From Streptococcus sp. CF8_St5-11 (GTDB taxonomy: Bacteria > Bacillota > Bacilli > Lactobacillales > Streptococcaceae): a stretch of 64,000 nucleotides of DNA. A model generated the notes under the pieces. That model was not told the origin of the DNA. It ran no database searches and worked only from the letters and a program-made list of their open reading frames with translations. Shown here piece by piece: positions 18,119 through 26,108 of this stretch (the first letter of the stretch is position 1; each line of letters begins with the position of its first letter). The DNA lies in assembly GCF_024295625.1 (NCBI RefSeq), contig NZ_JANCOJ010000004.1, forward strand, positions 1 through 64,000, given 5' to 3'. Both the position numbers and the translations under genes were made by a program.

Positions 18119-18667
18119 ATGAAAATTGCTGTTTTTGCCTCTGGCAACGGCTCAAACTTTCAGGTGATTGCGGAACAATTTCCAGTAGAATTTGTCTTTT
18201 CAGATCACCGGGATGCCTATGTCTTAGAACGTGCCAAAAATCTTGGTGTGGTGAGTCATGCCTTTGAACTCAAGGAATTTGACAATAAAGCATCTTATGA
18301 AGAAGCTATCGTCAAACTTTTGGATGAGCACCAGATTGACCTAGTTTGTTTGGCGGGTTATATGAAAATCGTTGGTCCAACCTTGCTAGCAGCTTATGAA
18401 GGCCGTATCATCAATATTCATCCGGCTTATCTCCCTGAATTTCCAGGTGCTCATGGTATTGAGGATGCTTGGAATGCAGGTGTTGCTGAGAGCGGTGTGA
18501 CTATCCATTGGGTGGATTCTGGTGTTGATACCGGTAAGGTTATTCAGCAAGTCCGTGTGCCACGCCTTGAAGGGGATACCCTTGATACTTTTGAAACTCG
18601 AATCCACGAAACAGAGTACAAACTCTATCCAGAAGTCTTGGAACGTTTGGGAGTAGCACGAAAATAA
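18119..18667 (+). CDS. purN: Phosphoribosylglycinamide formyltransferase
   Basis: It transfers a formyl group from 10-formyl-THF to GAR. The 182-residue protein has KIAVFASGNGSNFQ, DLVCLAGYMKIVG, NIHPAYLPEFPGAHGIEDA and VHWVDSGVDTG-type motifs with the catalytic Asn-His-Asp set. It uses ATG at 18119. There is no Shine-Dalgarno sequence just before this start; the nearest good one is about 145 nt upstream, on the far side of the folded region at 17933-18106. Confidence 0.95.
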   Translation: MKIAVFASGNGSNFQVIAEQFPVEFVFSDHRDAYVLERAKNLGVVSHAFELKEFDNKASYEEAIVKLLDEHQIDLVCLAGYMKIVGPTLLAAYEGRIINIHPAYLPEFPGAHGIEDAWNAGVAESGVTIHWVDSGVDTGKVIQQVRVPRLEGDTLDTFETRIHETEYKLYPEVLERLGVARK

Positions 18668-18742
18668 GGAAGCCATTGATCGGAAAAAACATTTTCGACT
18701 GTAGCTGATAAAGAACTTTTTTAAAAAAGGAAAAGAAAGAAA

Positions 18743-20290
18743 ATGACTAAACGCGCACTAATTAGTGTTTCAGACAAAGCGGGCATTGTTGAATTTGCCC
18801 AAGAACTCAAAAAACTCGGTTGGGACATTATCTCAACAGGTGGTACTAAAGTTGCCCTTGATAATGCTGGAGTAGACACTATTGCCATTGACGATGTGAC
18901 TGGTTTCCCAGAAATGATGGACGGTCGTGTGAAGACTCTCCACCCAAATATCCACGGTGGTCTCCTCGCTCGTCGTGACCTCGATAGCCACCTAGAGGCT
19001 GCTAAGGACAACAAGATTGAATTGATCGACCTTGTGGTGGTAAACCTTTACCCATTCAAGGAAACCATTCTTAAACCAGACGTGACTTACGCGGATGCGG
19101 TTGAAAATATCGATATTGGTGGGCCATCTATGCTTCGTTCAGCAGCTAAAAACCACGCTAGCGTAACAGTTGTGGTAGACCCTGCTGACTATGTTGTGGT
19201 TTTGGACGAATTGGCAGCCAACGGCGAAACAAGTTACGAAACTCGCCAACGTTTGGCAGCGAAAGTCTTCCGCCACACAGCAGCCTATGATGCTTTGATC
19301 GCAGAATACTTCACTGCTCAAGTGGGTGAAGAAAAACCTGAAAAACTCACATTGACTTATGATCTTAAGCAACCAATGCGTTACGGTGAAAACCCTCAAC
19401 AAGACGCAGACTTCTATCAAAAAGCTTTGCCAACGGATTACTCCATCGCTTCAGCGAAACAGTTGAACGGGAAAGAATTGTCCTTCAACAATATCCGTGA
19501 CGCTGATGCGGCTATCCGGATCATCCGTGATTTCAAAGACCGTCCAACTGTTGTGGCTCTTAAACACATGAACCCATGTGGGATCGGTCAAGCTGACGAC
19601 ATCGAGACTGCCTGGGACTACGCTTATGAGTCTGACCCAGTATCCATCTTTGGTGGTATTGTCGTTCTCAACCGTGAAGTAGACGCTGCGACAGCTAAGA
19701 AAATGCACGGTGTCTTCCTTGAAATCATCATTGCACCAAGCTACACAGACGAAGCGCTTGAAATCTTGACAACTAAGAAGAAAAACTTGCGGATCCTTGA
19801 GCTGCCATTTGACGCTCAAGATGCTAGTGAAGTGGAAGCAGAATACACTGGTGTTGTTGGTGGTCTCCTCGTTCAAAACCAAGACGTGGTGAAAGAAAGT
19901 CCAGCTGACTGGCAAGTGGTGACGAAACGCCAACCAACTGAGACAGAAGCGACAGCTCTTGAGTTTGCTTGGAAGGCGATCAAGTACGTCAAATCAAATG
20001 GGATCATCGTGACCAATGACCACATGACCCTTGGGGTTGGCCCAGGTCAAACCAATCGTGTGGCATCTGTCCGCATCGCTATTGACCAAGCCAAAGACCG
20101 TCTTGATGGTGCTGTTCTTGCTTCAGATGCCTTCTTCCCATTTGCAGATAATGTGGAAGAAATCGCTAAAGCAGGGATTAATGCGATCATCCAGCCAGGT
20201 GGATCAGTTCGTGACCAAGAGTCAATCGAAGCGGCTGATAAATACGGCTTGACCATGATCTTCACAGGAGTGAGACATTTTAGACATTAA
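18743..20290 (+). CDS. purH: Bifunctional AICAR transformylase / IMP cyclohydrolase
   Basis: It catalyses the last two steps to IMP. The 515-residue protein has the MGS-like cyclohydrolase domain first ([27 protein letters not shown]) and the transformylase domain second ([24 protein letters not shown]). AAAAGGAAAAG precedes the ATG. A bidirectional terminator separates it from the convergent CHAP gene. Confidence 0.97.
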   Translation: MTKRALISVSDKAGIVEFAQELKKLGWDIISTGGTKVALDNAGVDTIAIDDVTGFPEMMDGRVKTLHPNIHGGLLARRDLDSHLEAAKDNKIELIDLVVVNLYPFKETILKPDVTYADAVENIDIGGPSMLRSAAKNHASVTVVVDPADYVVVLDELAANGETSYETRQRLAAKVFRHTAAYDALIAEYFTAQVGEEKPEKLTLTYDLKQPMRYGENPQQDADFYQKALPTDYSIASAKQLNGKELSFNNIRDADAAIRIIRDFKDRPTVVALKHMNPCGIGQADDIETAWDYAYESDPVSIFGGIVVLNREVDAATAKKMHGVFLEIIIAPSYTDEALEILTTKKKNLRILELPFDAQDASEVEAEYTGVVGGLLVQNQDVVKESPADWQVVTKRQPTETEATALEFAWKAIKYVKSNGIIVTNDHMTLGVGPGQTNRVASVRIAIDQAKDRLDGAVLASDAFFPFADNVEEIAKAGINAIIQPGGSVRDQESIEAADKYGLTMIFTGVRHFRH

Positions 20291-20292
20291 TC

Positions 20293-20327
20293 AAAAAAGG
20301 CACGCATCAATGGATGGTGCCTTTTTT
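20293..20327. terminator. Bidirectional terminator between purH and the CHAP gene
   Basis: AAAAAAGGCAC (20293-20303) pairs with GTGCCTTTTTT (20317-20327). The A and T tracts make it work in both directions for the two convergent genes. Confidence 0.88.
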
Positions 20328-20343
20328 GTTGGTTAAGAAGACC

Positions 20344-21363
20344 TTAATCTGGGTAGATGTAGGTGACGGTTCCCCAGATAGGGTTGGTCGGATCGAACCA
20401 ACCGCGGAAGTTGTCGATATAGCGATGGCCGTTGTAGTTAGCCTCTTGGATCTGAATTTTTTGGTCATGTTCGACGTCCGTAACCAAGGCGACATGGCCA
20501 TATCCTCCATTGTCCCAACAGGCGATAGCGCCGACCTCTGGAGTGTCTCCTGTCCGGAATCCAGCAGCGCGTGCACTAGTTGCCCACATGCCACCGTCTC
20601 CCCACCAGTTGTGGGCCCAAGGGGCTAATTCTTTGGCTCCCCAGGTGCACTCACCAATGGGATAGGTGTTTCCCGGATGTGTTGCGAGTGGAGTGAGCTT
20701 TAGCTTTGCCTTTTCTACTTGAAATGTAGTGGGGAATAGCCCCTTTAATTGTCCCTGGCTTTTCTGGTATACGTGGAGATGAAATAGACCACTTCCCTTG
20801 TGTTTTTGAGCCTGAAAGCGAAGTTGGAAATGTCCAGGTGCAATCTTCTTTGCGGGATACCAGACCAGATCATCCTGCCCATTTTCTTCAGACCAGATGG
20901 GGAAGACAATTTCGTCAACGTCTTCGAATAACTTCAGGTCTACCTCAAATTCTTGTGAGGAGATGGGTGTAATCGTGATTTTGGGCTGGGAAGAAGCCAG
21001 GTCTTTTTGCTGGACGCTGGTCGTGAGAGGGTAAAGACCGGTTAACTGTTCATTTGCCTCCACCCCATAGACATGGACATGATAAAGTCCGGCTTGATCA
21101 GAATGGTTGGTCAATGGCACTTGTAGGTCAAATCCCTTGTCACTGCGTTGCACAGGATACCAAATCAGGTCATCTTGACCATTTTGGTCAGACCAGACGG
21201 GAACTTGGATCTTTTGATATTTATCCGGGACGTTTCCAAGATGAATCATCAGCTGCCCTTTTTCGGCATAGATAGCATTGGTCGCTTGATCTGCATGAGC
21301 AATAGAGGCTTGCATCCCCCATGTCGCACAAGTCAGTACGACAAATTTTTTGATTGTTTGCAT
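20344..21363 (-). CDS. Secreted CHAP-domain hydrolase with two Bsp-like repeats
   Basis: A 339-residue exported protein. The signal peptide is at about 1-25 (ending AHA-D). Two copies of a repeat with [14 protein letters not shown] / [14 protein letters not shown] are related to the streptococcal Bsp-like repeats, about 30-115 and 125-210. A C-terminal CHAP domain has Cys239 (GECTWGAK) and His290 (YGHVALV). The 51-residue Cys-His spacing equals that of PcsB, and the two domains are clearly paralogous. Probably a cell-wall amidase or endopeptidase. Start ATG at 21363 with AAAGGAG just before it; an upstream TTG is ignored. It interrupts the purine cluster on the opposite strand. Confidence 0.88.
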   Translation of the reverse strand: MQTIKKFVVLTCATWGMQASIAHADQATNAIYAEKGQLMIHLGNVPDKYQKIQVPVWSDQNGQDDLIWYPVQRSDKGFDLQVPLTNHSDQAGLYHVHVYGVEANEQLTGLYPLTTSVQQKDLASSQPKITITPISSQEFEVDLKLFEDVDEIVFPIWSEENGQDDLVWYPAKKIAPGHFQLRFQAQKHKGSGLFHLHVYQKSQGQLKGLFPTTFQVEKAKLKLTPLATHPGNTYPIGECTWGAKELAPWAHNWWGDGGMWATSARAAGFRTGDTPEVGAIACWDNGGYGHVALVTDVEHDQKIQIQEANYNGHRYIDNFRGWFDPTNPIWGTVTYIYPD

Positions 21364-21484
21364 AATACTCCTTTTCGTCAATTAGTAGGTCTCACCTATA
21401 CTATTCGGAAAAAAATGAGAAATAGGAGAAAATAGCAAAAAATGTTTGGATTCTACTGAAAATAGGAGACTTTTGCTGAAATCA

Positions 21485-21514
21485 TTAGAATAAAACGAAC
21501 GATTATGATATAAT
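21485..21514 (+). promoter_or_regulatory. purD promoter with PurBox-like site
   Basis: An extended -10, TG-A-TATAAT (hexamer 21509-21514), is preceded by a weak TTAGAA. AAAACGAACGATT (21493-21505) lies between them and resembles a PurBox, with A for C and G for W at two positions. It gives the second half of the purine cluster its own promoter after the interrupting CHAP gene. Confidence 0.6.
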
Positions 21515-21545
21515 TTAATAAAATAATTCGCAAAAGAGGTTCGAG

Positions 21546-22811
21546 ATGAAACTTTTGGTTGTTGGATCTGGCGGTCGTGAGCATGCGATTGCTAAGAAAT
21601 TGTTGGAGTCTACAGACGTTGAGCAGGTTTTTGTGGCTCCTGGTAATGACGGGATGCGATTAGATGGTCTGGATTTGATCAATATCGGAATTTCCGAACA
21701 TTCTAAGCTGATTGACTTCGCAAAAGTCAACGATATTGCTTGGACCTTTATCGGTCCAGATGATGCCCTTGCGGCGGGGATCGTGGATGACTTCAATGCA
21801 GCTGGTCTCAAGGCTTTTGGTCCGACCAAGGCTGCAGCTGAGCTGGAGTGGTCTAAGGATTTTGCTAAGGAAATCATGGTCAAATATGACGTTCCGACAG
21901 CAGCCTATGGAACCTTTTCAGATTTCGAGGAAGCCAAGGCCTACATCGAGGGAAAAGGTGCTCCAATCGTCGTCAAGGCAGACGGCTTGGCCCTTGGGAA
22001 AGGTGTCGTCGTTGCGGAGACAGTTGAGCAAGCAGTTGAAGCTGCTCACGAGATGCTTTTGGACAATAAATTCGGTGATTCAGGTGCGCGTGTGGTCATC
22101 GAGGAATTCCTTGACGGGGAAGAGTTCTCTCTCTTTGCCTTTGTTAATGGGGACAAGTTCTACATCATGCCAACGGCTCAGGACCACAAACGTGCCTACG
22201 ATGGTGACAAGGGTCCTAACACTGGTGGGATGGGTGCCTATGCGCCAGTTCCTCACTTACCACAGAGCGTGGTTGACACAGCGGTTGACACCATTGTCAA
22301 GCCAGTTCTTGAAGGCATGATTAAAGAAGGTCGTCCGTACCTTGGTGTCCTTTACGCGGGACTTATCTTGACAGCTGACGGCCCTAAAGTCATCGAGTTC
22401 AACTCACGTTTTGGCGATCCTGAAACGCAAATCATCTTGCCTCGTTTGACATCTGACTTTGCGCAAAACATCACTGACATTTTGGATGGCAAAGAGCCAG
22501 CCATCACTTGGACGGACAAGGGTGTGACATTGGGCGTAGTTGTAGCCTCAAACGGTTACCCACTGGCTTATGAGAAGGGTGTCAAACTTCCAGCCAAGAC
22601 AGAGGGCGACATCATCACTTACTATGCTGGTGCTAAATTCGCTGAAAATGGCCAAGACCTCCTCTCAAACGGCGGACGTGTCTACATGCTGGTTACCACA
22701 GCAGACACCGTCAAAGACGGCCAAAACATTATCTACAAGGAACTCGATAAACAAAACACAGAAGGCCTGTTCTATCGTACGGATATCGGTAGCAAGGCGA
22801 TAAAAGATTAA
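21546..22811 (+). CDS. purD: Phosphoribosylamine--glycine ligase
   Basis: It joins phosphoribosylamine and glycine (ATP-grasp) to form GAR. The 421-residue protein starts KLLVVGSGGREHAIAKKL. It contains the ATP-grasp motifs GPNTGGMGAYAPVP and VIEFNSRFGDPETQ. AAAGAGG lies before the ATG. It is followed by an unusual 198-base gap before purE that holds a branched RNA-like structure. Confidence 0.96.
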   Translation: MKLLVVGSGGREHAIAKKLLESTDVEQVFVAPGNDGMRLDGLDLINIGISEHSKLIDFAKVNDIAWTFIGPDDALAAGIVDDFNAAGLKAFGPTKAAAELEWSKDFAKEIMVKYDVPTAAYGTFSDFEEAKAYIEGKGAPIVVKADGLALGKGVVVAETVEQAVEAAHEMLLDNKFGDSGARVVIEEFLDGEEFSLFAFVNGDKFYIMPTAQDHKRAYDGDKGPNTGGMGAYAPVPHLPQSVVDTAVDTIVKPVLEGMIKEGRPYLGVLYAGLILTADGPKVIEFNSRFGDPETQIILPRLTSDFAQNITDILDGKEPAITWTDKGVTLGVVVASNGYPLAYEKGVKLPAKTEGDIITYYAGAKFAENGQDLLSNGGRVYMLVTTADTVKDGQNIIYKELDKQNTEGLFYRTDIGSKAIKD

Positions 22812-22855
22812 CAGATACTAACTTTGTCATGGCGAGCGAAAGCGAGCCGAACTAA

Positions 22856-22987
22856 GATAATGGTCGCCGTGGTGAAAAGACCAGAACAGCATCTGTTCTG
22901 GTCGGGGGAAACTTTGAGACCTTAGGCTCAAAGTTTAGGAATGAAACCGAAGGTTTGCTTCCGTCCCCACCACCTAAGACCATTATC
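22856..22987 (+). ncRNA. Candidate structured RNA between purD and purE (multi-branch junction)
   Basis: A perfect ten-pair closing stem joins GATAATGGTC (22856-22865) to GACCATTATC (22978-22987). A six-pair stem, GTGGTG/CACCAC (22869-22874 with 22968-22973), lies inside it. The junction holds three hairpins: an 11-pair hairpin 22879-22889/22893-22903; a 10-pair hairpin 22909-22918/22927-22936; and a shorter one at 22938-22962 (GGAA/TTCC outside AAACC/GGTTT). It resembles riboswitch or ncRNA architecture but matches no class I recognise. It could also be a mobile intergenic repeat. Confidence 0.55.
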
Positions 22988-23009
22988 AAAAAAAGAAAAA
23001 GGATTAAAA

Positions 23010-23498
23010 ATGAAACCAGTAATTTCCATAATCATGGGCTCAAAATCCGACTGGGCAACCATGCAAAAAGCTGCTGAAGTCCTCGACAACTTCGGCGTCG
23101 CTTACGAAAAGAAAGTTGTTTCCGCCCATCGGACGCCTGACCTCATGTTCAAACACGCCGAAGAAGCACGTAGCCGTGGCATCAAGGTCATCATCGCGGG
23201 TGCGGGTGGCGCAGCTCACTTGCCAGGGATGGTCGCAGCTAAAACGACCCTTCCGGTTATCGGTGTACCCGTCAAGTCTCGTGCCCTTAGCGGTGTGGAT
23301 TCACTTTATTCCATCGTTCAGATGCCAGGTGGGGTACCTGTCGCAACCATGGCGATCGGTGAAGCTGGAGCGACTAACGCGGCCCTCTTTGCCCTTCGTC
23401 TTCTTTCAGTAGAGGACCAGGTTATTGCGACAGCGTTAGCGGATTTCGCAGAAGAACAAGGAAAAATCGCAGAGGAGTCTACAAATGAGCTCAACTAA
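23010..23498 (+). CDS. purE: N5-carboxyaminoimidazole ribonucleotide mutase
   Basis: PurE converts N5-CAIR, made by PurK, to CAIR. The 162-residue protein has [29 protein letters not shown] and [18 protein letters not shown]. Start ATG at 23010 with AAAAGGA seven bases upstream. An in-frame ATG at 22941 would add 23 residues from inside the folded intergenic region and is rejected. It overlaps purK by 14 bases. Confidence 0.95.
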   Translation: MKPVISIIMGSKSDWATMQKAAEVLDNFGVAYEKKVVSAHRTPDLMFKHAEEARSRGIKVIIAGAGGAAHLPGMVAAKTTLPVIGVPVKSRALSGVDSLYSIVQMPGGVPVATMAIGEAGATNAALFALRLLSVEDQVIATALADFAEEQGKIAEESTNELN

Positions 23499-24576
23499 AA
23501 CCATTGGGATCATCGGTGGTGGCCAGCTCGGTCAGATGATGGCGATCTCAGCTATCTACATGGGACACAAGGTTATCGCCTTGGATCCAGCAGCGGATTG
23601 CCCAGCCTCCCGTGTGGCGGAAATCGTCATGGCTCCTTACGACGACGTGGATGCTCTTCGTCAGTTGGCAGATCGCTGTGATGTTCTCACTTATGAATTT
23701 GAAAATGTCGATGCTGACGGTTTGGATGCTGTTATCAAAGATGGTCAGCTTCCTCAAGGGACCGACCTGCTTCGCATCTCCCAAAATCGCATTTTTGAGA
23801 AGGACTTTCTTTCCAACAAGGCCCAAGTCACTGTAGCACCATATAAGGTCGTGACCTCTAGCAAAGACTTGTCAGATATCGACCTCTCGAAAAACTATGT
23901 CCTCAAGACAGCGACTGGTGGTTACGATGGTCATGGACAAAAGGTTATTCGTTCAGAAGCAGACTTGGAAGAAGCCTATGCGCTAGCTGATTCAGCAGAC
24001 TGTGTCTTGGAAGAATTTGTCAACTTCGACCTTGAAATCTCCATTATCGTGTCTGGAAATGGCAAGGACGTGACAGTCTTCCCCGTTCAGGAAAATATCC
24101 ACCGCAACAACATTCTTTCAAAAACCATTGTGCCCGCTCGCATTTCAGAAAGTCTAGCTGAAAAAGCCAGAGCTATGGCAGTGCGAATTGCTGAACAACT
24201 CAACCTTTCTGGAACGCTATGTGTAGAAATGTTTGCAACCGCTGATGACATCATTGTCAACGAAATCGCGCCACGTCCCCACAATTCAGGGCACTACTCG
24301 ATTGAAGCCTGCGACTTCTCCCAGTTTGATACTCATATCTTGGGCGTTCTCGGAGCACCACTCCCAGCAATCCACCTTCATGCGCCTGCTGTCATGCTTA
24401 ATGTACTCGGCCAACACGTCGAAGCTGCTGAAACATATGTGACAGAAAATCCAAGCGCTCACCTCCACTTATATGGTAAACTAGAAGCAAAGCACAACCG
24501 CAAAATGGGGCATGTGACCTTGTTTAGTGATGAACCAGATAATGTGGTTGAATTTGGGAAAGGGATTGATTTTTAA
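23485..24576 (+). CDS. purK: N5-carboxyaminoimidazole ribonucleotide synthase
   Basis: An ATP-grasp enzyme that carboxylates AIR with bicarbonate. The 363-residue protein starts with [15 protein letters not shown]. It has [15 protein letters not shown] and [18 protein letters not shown]. It is translationally coupled to purE by overlap. Its last 45 or so codons have a decayed second copy at 25960-26084, just upstream of the reverse transcriptase gene. Confidence 0.96.
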   Translation: MSSTKTIGIIGGGQLGQMMAISAIYMGHKVIALDPAADCPASRVAEIVMAPYDDVDALRQLADRCDVLTYEFENVDADGLDAVIKDGQLPQGTDLLRISQNRIFEKDFLSNKAQVTVAPYKVVTSSKDLSDIDLSKNYVLKTATGGYDGHGQKVIRSEADLEEAYALADSADCVLEEFVNFDLEISIIVSGNGKDVTVFPVQENIHRNNILSKTIVPARISESLAEKARAMAVRIAEQLNLSGTLCVEMFATADDIIVNEIAPRPHNSGHYSIEACDFSQFDTHILGVLGAPLPAIHLHAPAVMLNVLGQHVEAAETYVTENPSAHLHLYGKLEAKHNRKMGHVTLFSDEPDNVVEFGKGIDF

Positions 24577-25527
24577 GTGAAAATAGCGATTCTAGGACTT
24601 GGAGTCATCGGGACCACTTATGCCTACGCCTTTCAAAAAGCAGGCCATCAAGTGGAACACGTACTGAGAGATAGTAAGAAAAGCACTGCTCCGAAGGAGT
24701 TGTCGGTTGATCTACTAGATGGTCGCTATCATTCCAAAGGTGAAAACAAACACGACACCTATGAGGTTCGTGTGGCAGAAGCTGATTCAGAATATGATTT
24801 TATTCTTCTGAGTGTGCGTCATGGGCTTGTCAAAGAAGCTGTGGAGACCTTGCGAAAAAATAATATCAAAGGCACTCTTGTTTTCTTCTGTAATTTCTGG
24901 GATACTCGAAAAGAGGTCCAAGAGTGGGCAGGGGATTATGACTATATTCTGGCCTTTCCGACAGCGGGCGGTCACATGCAAGAGGGCCATTTGAATGGTG
25001 TCTTGTTCGACCATTTAATGCTAGAAGGTGAGCAAAAAGCACACATTTCTAACTATGCTGATCTGACGACTTTGCTGGCTTCTGCAGATTTGAAGTGGGA
25101 AGTGCCTCATGATATGGTTGAGTGGATTTGGATTCACATGGCGATTAATGCGGGTGTCACTTCGACAGCTGCGCGTTCGGGAAATTTGGAAAACCCAGAA
25201 GAATTGGCTTTAAACTTGATGAATAGTTCATCGGAATTGTCATTGGCCATCAAGGCCATTCGAGAAGCCTTGAAAGTCGTAGAAGCGCGTGGCGTGAATT
25301 TGAAGCTTTATAAGGCAGAACTCTTACCCTACAAAATTCCGGCTTGGATAGCCGGCAAAGCCATGAAAGTCATGTTTGCGAAAAATGAGCTGACTCGAAA
25401 AATTATGACTTTGCACAATGATAAACAGGACATCTTCTATTGTTGTCAAAGCGTTTATCATACTGGTCAAGAGTTAGGTGTCAAGATGCCTATTCTGGAA
25501 GCAAACATGAAGGGCATTTCGCTTTAG
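24577..25527 (+). CDS. Ketopantoate reductase-like (ApbA/PanE family) protein
   Basis: A 316-residue NAD(P)-binding protein. A Rossmann motif, GLGVIGTTYAYAF, stands at the N-terminus, and a helical C-terminal half follows. It resembles 2-dehydropantoate 2-reductase, but the streptococcal paralogue inside the purine cluster has no demonstrated substrate, so the pathway is open. The GTG start follows the purK stop with no gap; GGGAAAGGGA about 18-24 bases upstream lies inside purK. Likely co-transcribed with purEK. Confidence 0.8.
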   Translation: MKIAILGLGVIGTTYAYAFQKAGHQVEHVLRDSKKSTAPKELSVDLLDGRYHSKGENKHDTYEVRVAEADSEYDFILLSVRHGLVKEAVETLRKNNIKGTLVFFCNFWDTRKEVQEWAGDYDYILAFPTAGGHMQEGHLNGVLFDHLMLEGEQKAHISNYADLTTLLASADLKWEVPHDMVEWIWIHMAINAGVTSTAARSGNLENPEELALNLMNSSSELSLAIKAIREALKVVEARGVNLKLYKAELLPYKIPAWIAGKAMKVMFAKNELTRKIMTLHNDKQDIFYCCQSVYHTGQELGVKMPILEANMKGISL

Positions 25528-25535
25528 GAGGTTTT

Positions 25536-25763
25536 ATGATTCAACTCATTGTCAATGCTTTTGTTGAGAAGGACAAGACAGGAGCAGTCGTCGAAGTCTT
25601 GTATGCTAGTAGCGATCACGAAAAAGTGAAAGCTAAGTATGAAGAGCTGACTGCTCAATATCCTGAAAACTATTTAGCTGTCTATGATGTCCCACTGGAT
25701 ACGGATTTGAATACATTCGATCACTATCCATCTGTGTGGATCGGGAAAGAAGAATTTGAGTAA
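25536..25763 (+). CDS. Conserved streptococcal small protein, unknown function
   Basis: A 75-residue acidic soluble protein (MIQLIVNAFVEKDKTGAV... GKEEFE) with no signal peptide or membrane segment. The ATG at 25536 has an excellent TAGGAGGT ribosome site eight bases after the preceding stop, so it belongs to the purK operon. A similar gene is found between purK and purB in pneumococcus, from memory. Function not known. Confidence 0.85.
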   Translation: MIQLIVNAFVEKDKTGAVVEVLYASSDHEKVKAKYEELTAQYPENYLAVYDVPLDTDLNTFDHYPSVWIGKEEFE

Positions 25764-25959
25764 AGCGCCAGTCGGTTGCTAACTGATGTGAAACATCAAA
25801 AAATAGAAATTAATAACAAGAAAGAAAAGGACTCCAGGTTCCGCCAATTTGAATTTGGATGTCCAATCTTTGATAAAATAATAGAACCAAAGTAACCAGA
25901 GCACTCGTATTCAAGCTGATTGTCGGGAATACATTTATCCCCAATATCGCATCTGATAG
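25764..25959. other. AT-rich intergenic stretch before the reverse transcriptase island
   Basis: No gene, promoter or clear terminator recognised. It marks the left edge of the low-GC island. A possible extension of the purK homology (TTCAAGCTGATTGTC near 25911) is too weak to count. Confidence 0.5.
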
Positions 25960-26084
25960 ATGCTATGTTACTGAAAACTCAAGTAATATGTTTATTTCTA
26001 TGATAAACTAGGATATGCTACAATAACAAGATGTGTTATGTGACTTTGTTTAGTGGTGAACCGGATAAGATTAAGGAATTATAG
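25960..26084 (+). pseudogene. Decayed 3' end of a second purK copy
   Basis: Nucleotides here align codon by codon with the end of the intact purK. CYVTEN matches TYVTEN, and TATGATAAACTAG matches TATGGTAAACTAG. NNKMCYVTLFSGEPDKIKEL then a stop matches [20 protein letters not shown]. At least one single-base deletion breaks the frame in the middle. The copy is divergent in sequence, so it was probably brought in from a different strain together with the downstream reverse transcriptase gene rather than duplicated locally. Confidence 0.75.
26016..26024 (+). promoter_or_regulatory. Possible extended -10 promoter for the reverse transcriptase gene
   Basis: TG-C-TACAAT (26016-26024) is a good extended -10 about 85 bases before the ATG. 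No convincing -35 is present. It lies inside the purK remnant, so it may be fortuitous. Confidence 0.4.
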
Positions 26085-26108
26085 AGAGTTATACAAAGGT
26101 ATAAGTTA

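Noticed and set aside
22856..22987. Purine (guanine/adenine) or PreQ1 riboswitch
   Set aside because: The helix plan has a long closing stem with three hairpins, unlike the three-helix purine riboswitch, and lacks its conserved junction words.
22941..23009. N-terminal extension of PurE
   Set aside because: The 23 extra residues come from the folded intergenic region; the ATG at 23010 has the correct ribosome site and family length.
25960..26084. Functional small gene (NNKMCYVTLFSGEPDKIKEL frame)
   Set aside because: It has no start codon with ribosome site, and is better explained as a frameshifted purK end.
25764..26108. Retron msr-msd RNA upstream of the reverse transcriptase
   Set aside because: No pair of long inverted repeats or typical hairpins found; the segment is explained partly by the purK remnant.
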